Origin: Dehalococcoides mccartyi
Lineage (GTDB): Bacteria > Chloroflexota > Dehalococcoidia > GIF9 > DYGU01
DNA length: 46,773 bases
Reading direction: 5' to 3'
Assembly: GCA_020724525.1 (NCBI GenBank)
Contig: DYGU01000012.1
Coordinates: forward strand, 1-46,773
The position numbers and the translations under genes were made by a program. The notes beneath the pieces are model-generated. The model was not told where the DNA came from, searched no databases, and worked only from the letters and a program-made list of their open reading frames with translations. Shown piece by piece: positions 43,560 to 46,773 of the stretch (its first letter is position 1; each line of letters starts with the position of its first letter).

Positions 43560-44771
43560 ATGCTAAAAACAATTGCTGAAATAAATGACAAAATTAAAAA
43601 GGGAGAGGCAGTTGTAGTCACTGCTGAGGAAATTATTGATATTACCAAAAAGAAAGGATTAGCTAAGGTGGCTGAGGAGGTTGACGTGGTGACTACGGGC
43701 ACTTTCGGTCCTATGTGCTCTTCAGGGGCTTATTTTAATATCGGACATACCAAACCGAAAATAAAGTTAGGGGGAGGTAGGGTCTACCTCAACGATGTTC
43801 CTGCTTACACCGGGTTAGCTGCTGTAGATATTTTCCTCGGAGCCACGGCTCTTCCTGATGATGACCCAAGGAACAAAATTTATCCCGGTGAATTCAGATA
43901 CGGTGGTGGGCACGTTATTGAAGAGTTAGTTGCTGGTAAGGATGTTCGCCTAACAGCAACGGCTTACGGAACTGACTGCTATCCTAAACGGAAACTGGAG
44001 AGCTGGGTCAATCTTAAAGATATCAATGAAGCCGTACTTTTTAATGTTAGAAATGCTTATCAGAATTACAATGTAGCTGTAAACCTATCCAATCGTATTC
44101 TCTATACTTATATGGGGGTGCTCAAGCCAGATTTAGGGAATGCTAACTATTCCTCAGCCGGTCAGCTTTCCCCCCTGCTTAATGACCCCTTTTATAAAAC
44201 AATAGGCATCGGCACCAGGATATTCCTTGGTGGTGGCATTGGTTACGTTGCCTGGCATGGCACCCAGCATAACCCTAATGTTTTACGAGGGGACAACGGA
44301 GTGCCCCGCAGACCTGCCGGCACCTTAGCTGTCATTGGCGACTTAAAGCAAATGAAACCCCAGTGGCTGGTAGGCACCAGCTTTCTCGGTTATGGCTGCA
44401 CTATAACCGTAGGCATCGGCGTTCCCATACCCATTCTCTCCGAAGAGATTCTCCGTTATACTTTAGTTACCGACGCCGATATTTTTGCCCCGGTCGTTGA
44501 CTATTCCGAAGGCTACCCTCAAAGAAAGCCAGATATATTAGCTGAAGTCAGTTATGCTGAACTAAAGAGTGGCAGTATAAAAGTTCAGGGAAAGGAAGTG
44601 CCTACCGCTTCCCTGTCCAGCTACCCTAAGGCTATAGAGATAGCCAATATTTTGAAAGACTGGATAAAAAGAGGCGAATTTTTTCTTACCGAACCAGTGG
44701 CTCCTCTTCCCGGTGTAGAGTCCGGCATTATCTTTAAGGCTTTGGAGGAGCGGCCAATACTGGAGCTATAA
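43560..44771 (+). CDS. DUF39 L-aspartate semialdehyde sulfurtransferase
   Basis: The 403-residue product is a COG1900/DUF39 protein: GTFGPMCSSGAYFNIGHTKP near 50, HVIEELVAGKDVRLTATAYG, then GTDCYPKR near 142, SSAGQLSPLLNDPFYKTIGI and FLGGGIGYVAWHGTQHNP. In methanogens this family makes homocysteine from aspartate semialdehyde and sulfide with a NIL-ferredoxin partner. The Cys residues in MCSSG and GTDCYP are candidates for catalysis. The partner gene lies downstream at 44932 and UPF0280 at 45784, the known companions. An AAAGGAAG site precedes the ATG. Confidence 0.92.
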   Translation: MLKTIAEINDKIKKGEAVVVTAEEIIDITKKKGLAKVAEEVDVVTTGTFGPMCSSGAYFNIGHTKPKIKLGGGRVYLNDVPAYTGLAAVDIFLGATALPDDDPRNKIYPGEFRYGGGHVIEELVAGKDVRLTATAYGTDCYPKRKLESWVNLKDINEAVLFNVRNAYQNYNVAVNLSNRILYTYMGVLKPDLGNANYSSAGQLSPLLNDPFYKTIGIGTRIFLGGGIGYVAWHGTQHNPNVLRGDNGVPRRPAGTLAVIGDLKQMKPQWLVGTSFLGYGCTITVGIGVPIPILSEEILRYTLVTDADIFAPVVDYSEGYPQRKPDILAEVSYAELKSGSIKVQGKEVPTASLSSYPKAIEIANILKDWIKRGEFFLTEPVAPLPGVESGIIFKALEERPILEL

Positions 44772-44931
44772 CCCGAAAGGAGGCATAAAAATCCCCCATG
44801 ACAGATATCGTCTAACCTAAGACTATTGCCTGTAGCAATAAGCTGTCATAGGGTTCCCATTATGGCTTATTGCTGGGGACATATGCAGAAGGTAGACGCT
44901 ATCCATAATGGGGTTAAAAAGGAGGTAGAAG
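44772..44931 (+). promoter_or_regulatory. Structured leader before the NIL-ferredoxin gene
   Basis: The 160-base gap contains three inverted pairs: ATGACAG/CTGTCAT (44798/44843), AGCAATAAGC/GCTTATTGC (44833/44865) and CCCATTATGG/CCATAATGGG (44856/44903). The last two overlap, so they exclude each other. An AAAGGAGG site stands at 44780-44787 after the upstream gene with no matching long frame, and another GGAGG at 44921-44925 serves the gene itself. Alternative folding suggests an attenuator or RNA switch; I match it to no known class. Confidence 0.5.
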
Positions 44932-45342
44932 ATGACTGTTTCTAAAAGGATAGTCCTCCATTTCCCACCACGAATAGTAGACCAGCCCATAGTTTATCGC
45001 CTGGTCAAGGACTTTGACCTTCAATTTAACATCCTTAAAGCCTCGGTCACCCCGGGCAGGGAAGGTATTTTAGTTATGGAACTGACCGGAGGACAAAGGA
45101 ATTACGACCAAGGGATCAAATACCTGACTGATACTGGGGTAAAAATTCAGGCTTTAAGCCAGGATGTAGTCCGCAACGAAGCTCGGTGCACCCATTGTGG
45201 CGCTTGTATTACCCTGTGTCCTACCAATGCTTTCTCCTTAGAACCAGGGACGCGAAGGGTACTCTTTGACCACGCTAAATGCGTTGTCTGCGAATTGTGC
45301 ATCAAAGCCTGTCCTCCCCGAGCTATGGAACTATACTTTTAG
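44932..45342 (+). CDS. NIL-domain ferredoxin, partner of DUF39
   Basis: The 136-residue product has an N-terminal NIL domain (SKRIVLHFPPRIVDQPIVYR, PGREGILVMELTG) and two 4Fe-4S motifs, CTHCGACITLCP and CVVCELCIKACP. This matches the iron-sulfur subunit of aspartate semialdehyde sulfurtransferase, which is needed for homocysteine synthesis with DUF39. NIL domains also occur in methionine transporters as methionine sensors, so feedback control is possible. Confidence 0.93.
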   Translation: MTVSKRIVLHFPPRIVDQPIVYRLVKDFDLQFNILKASVTPGREGILVMELTGGQRNYDQGIKYLTDTGVKIQALSQDVVRNEARCTHCGACITLCPTNAFSLEPGTRRVLFDHAKCVVCELCIKACPPRAMELYF

Positions 45343-45354
45343 GGTGGAACTGAG

Positions 45355-45774
45355 ATGGGAAAGGTGATAGAAAAGGCAAGGCTCACAAATTTGTTTGATT
45401 CGACAAAAACAAGGGAGGTTGAAGCAGTTGTTGATACCGGCGCAACCATGCTCGTCTTACCTCAAGATGTGGTAAATGAGTTAGGTCTGAGGAGGATAGG
45501 AGAGAGGAGAGTGAGGTACGCAAATAATCAAATTCAACTAAAGCCCGTTTACAGAGGTGTAATCCTCAAACTTAAAGGGAGGGATGGGATTTTTGATGTG
45601 TTGTCCGAGGTTCAAGGCTCAGAACCTCTCCTTGGTCAAATAGTCTTGGAAGCTTTAGATCTCATTGTTGACCCTATCACAAAAACGGTCATACCTAACC
45701 CGAGGTCGCCAGATATGCCTATGACAGAAATCCTCAGGCAATACCTTCACTCCGACCAAATACCCAGGTTATAG
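45355..45774 (+). CDS. Retropepsin-like (clan AA) aspartic protease
   Basis: The 139-residue product has EAVVDTGATMLVLPQDVVNE with the DTGA active-site motif near 28, FDVLSEVQGSEPLLGQIVLE and LDLIVDP, typical of single-domain prokaryotic aspartyl proteases that act as dimers. It lies 12 bases after the NIL-ferredoxin gene and 9 before UPF0280. Its role in a homocysteine gene set is unclear. Confidence 0.85.
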   Translation: MGKVIEKARLTNLFDSTKTREVEAVVDTGATMLVLPQDVVNELGLRRIGERRVRYANNQIQLKPVYRGVILKLKGRDGIFDVLSEVQGSEPLLGQIVLEALDLIVDPITKTVIPNPRSPDMPMTEILRQYLHSDQIPRL

Positions 45775-45783
45775 CCAAACAAA

Positions 45784-46536
45784 ATGAAATCTAATGCCTA
45801 CCAGCCAAGAACCTACCGGCACTGGATTAAAGACAAGGACTTAGTCTCTTTCCAGATAGTGGTCAAAGAAACGGACTTATACATCCGAGCCTGCCGCAAC
45901 TTGAGGGCTAAAGCCTTAAAATCAGTCTTGAAACACCGTGCCCCTTTAGAGCAATATATTAAAGAGCACCCCTTTTTCCTGACTACTCTGGAGCCCTACG
46001 ATGTTGACGAAACTGCCCCTCAAATCGTTAAAGAAATAGCACAGGCAACCCGGATGGTGGGGGTCGGTCCTATGGCAGCTGTGGCTGGAGCTATCGCCGA
46101 AGCTGTAGGCAAAGACCTCGTTCCATTCTCACCAGAAATAATCGTTGAAAATGGTGGTGATATATTCTTAAAGCTTTCCAGAACCAGATACGTAGGTATC
46201 TATGCTGGTAATTCTCCCTTCACTGGCAAAATCACCCTCGAAATCAAGCCTGAAGAAACACCTTTAGGCATTTGCACCTCATCTGGCACCGTGGGACATT
46301 CCCTCAGCTTCGGCACCGCTGATGCAGTTATTGTTCTCTCCCCCTCCACCTCTTTAGCTGATGCCGCAGCTACAGCCATAGGTAATCAGGTCAAAGATAC
46401 AAACGACATCCCAAAAGCCATTGACTGGGCACAGAAAATAGATGGGCTATCTGGCGTTGTCATTATCAAAGATGACAAAATAGGGCTATGGGGTAAAATA
46501 AAGCTACTGCCTCTAGAGTCAGCAAATACTTTTTAG
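45784..46536 (+). CDS. UPF0280 (COG2122) protein, ApbE-like fold
   Basis: The 250-residue product has RATRMVGVGPMAAVAGAIAE-like sequence near 100, PEIIVENGGDIFLKLSRTRY and GICTSSGTVGHSLSFGTADA, which are the UPF0280 hallmarks with an ApbE-like fold. In methanogens COG2122 is associated with the DUF39/NIL-ferredoxin homocysteine pathway and aids growth on sulfide. Its position in this operon supports the same link here. The biochemical role is not settled. Confidence 0.92.
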   Translation: MKSNAYQPRTYRHWIKDKDLVSFQIVVKETDLYIRACRNLRAKALKSVLKHRAPLEQYIKEHPFFLTTLEPYDVDETAPQIVKEIAQATRMVGVGPMAAVAGAIAEAVGKDLVPFSPEIIVENGGDIFLKLSRTRYVGIYAGNSPFTGKITLEIKPEETPLGICTSSGTVGHSLSFGTADAVIVLSPSTSLADAAATAIGNQVKDTNDIPKAIDWAQKIDGLSGVVIIKDDKIGLWGKIKLLPLESANTF

Positions 46537-46643
46537 TTCACAGTTGAAACACCTTTTGTCGTCCTTTCCTTTATCAAAATCTGGTCAAAGCCCATAGCCC
46601 GATTGTTTACTAATGCTTTCTTCACCTTGAACAAAGCGGAGAA

Positions 46644-46688
46644 ACCCTCACCCACCCTCTCCCTTCAAGGGAGAGGGTGGGTGAGGGT
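46644..46688. repeat. Palindromic intergenic repeat, family A, perfect copy
   Basis: ACCCTCACCCACCCTCTCCC with TT-C-AA at its centre and the exact mirror after it: 22-base arms around one base. It lies 107 bases after the UPF0280 stop and is well suited to stop transcription in both directions. The remaining window end (46689-46773) shows no gene. Confidence 0.85.
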
Positions 46689-46773
46689 GACAAGATAAAC
46701 GCTCTCTAAACCAGCTTATCTGTAGTCAAGAAGCTAAAATAATACCTTTTATCTTGAAGCAAGAATAATACCT

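Overview
The window reads as a chromosome segment of an anaerobic bacterium. Bacterial marks are sigma-70-type promoters, Shine-Dalgarno sites, TilS, TlyA, PurF/PurM/PurH and a MutS2-type Smr domain. Several genes are of kinds shared with anaerobic archaea: the DUF39 plus NIL-ferredoxin homocysteine system, UPF0280, Thi4, DUF763 and a CysO/JAMM sulfur carrier pair. This mix would suit Chloroflexota of the Dehalococcoidia type, but no marker here proves it.

Layout. Positions 1-4600 are a CRISPR region: trailer-like repeats, a RelBE-type and a HicBA toxin-antitoxin pair, a cas2 remnant lacking its N-terminus, a leader, 34 repeats of 37 bp, and a trailer that is a near copy of the left window edge. 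No other cas gene is present. Positions 4701-8054 hold a DUF5652 membrane protein, a MenA-like UbiA prenyltransferase, TlyA, an M50 protease and an alpha/beta hydrolase. Positions 8226-15130 form a purine/NAD run: purF (apparently leaderless), purM, purH, an unknown protein, a HIT/GalT-like protein and a fused nicotinamidase-nicotinate phosphoribosyltransferase.

Positions 15344-21645 are decayed and duplicated: an SDR-type protein, a broken DUF763 gene, two copies of a lipoprotein-type TIM-barrel gene sharing about 1 kb and the same frame breaks, a tRNA-Arg-like fragment and a toxin-like pair. Then come a CoA transferase, a spore-photolyase-like radical SAM protein, an MNT/HEPN pair lying between direct repeats, and a type II restriction-modification system with a fragment of a second endonuclease. 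A minus-strand block (27496-32180) carries smr, tilS, a histidine phosphatase, an M48 protease, a glycine-rich membrane protein and a DUF2344 protein.

Positions 32614-34858 (minus) hold the most novel-looking system: a consensus promoter, a 27-residue peptide missed by length cut-offs, a PqqD-like protein, a radical SAM enzyme and a UbiA prenyltransferase, tightly packed. This looks like a ribosomal peptide modification pathway with a membrane prenyltransferase. A second radical SAM protein and an aldo/keto reductase follow.

Positions 36811-46536 form a sulfur assimilation island: cysteine desulfurase, Rrf2 regulator, MoeB-like E1, a sulfur carrier whose Gly-Gly is masked by two residues, a threonine synthase remnant, TusA, a JAMM protease, a Thi4 with a Cys at the sulfur-donor position, a DUF6775-like protein, cysteine synthase, DUF39 sulfurtransferase, NIL-ferredoxin, a retropepsin-like protease and UPF0280. 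Together they suggest routes from sulfide and persulfide to cysteine, homocysteine and thiazole. Palindromic intergenic repeats of at least three families punctuate the window.
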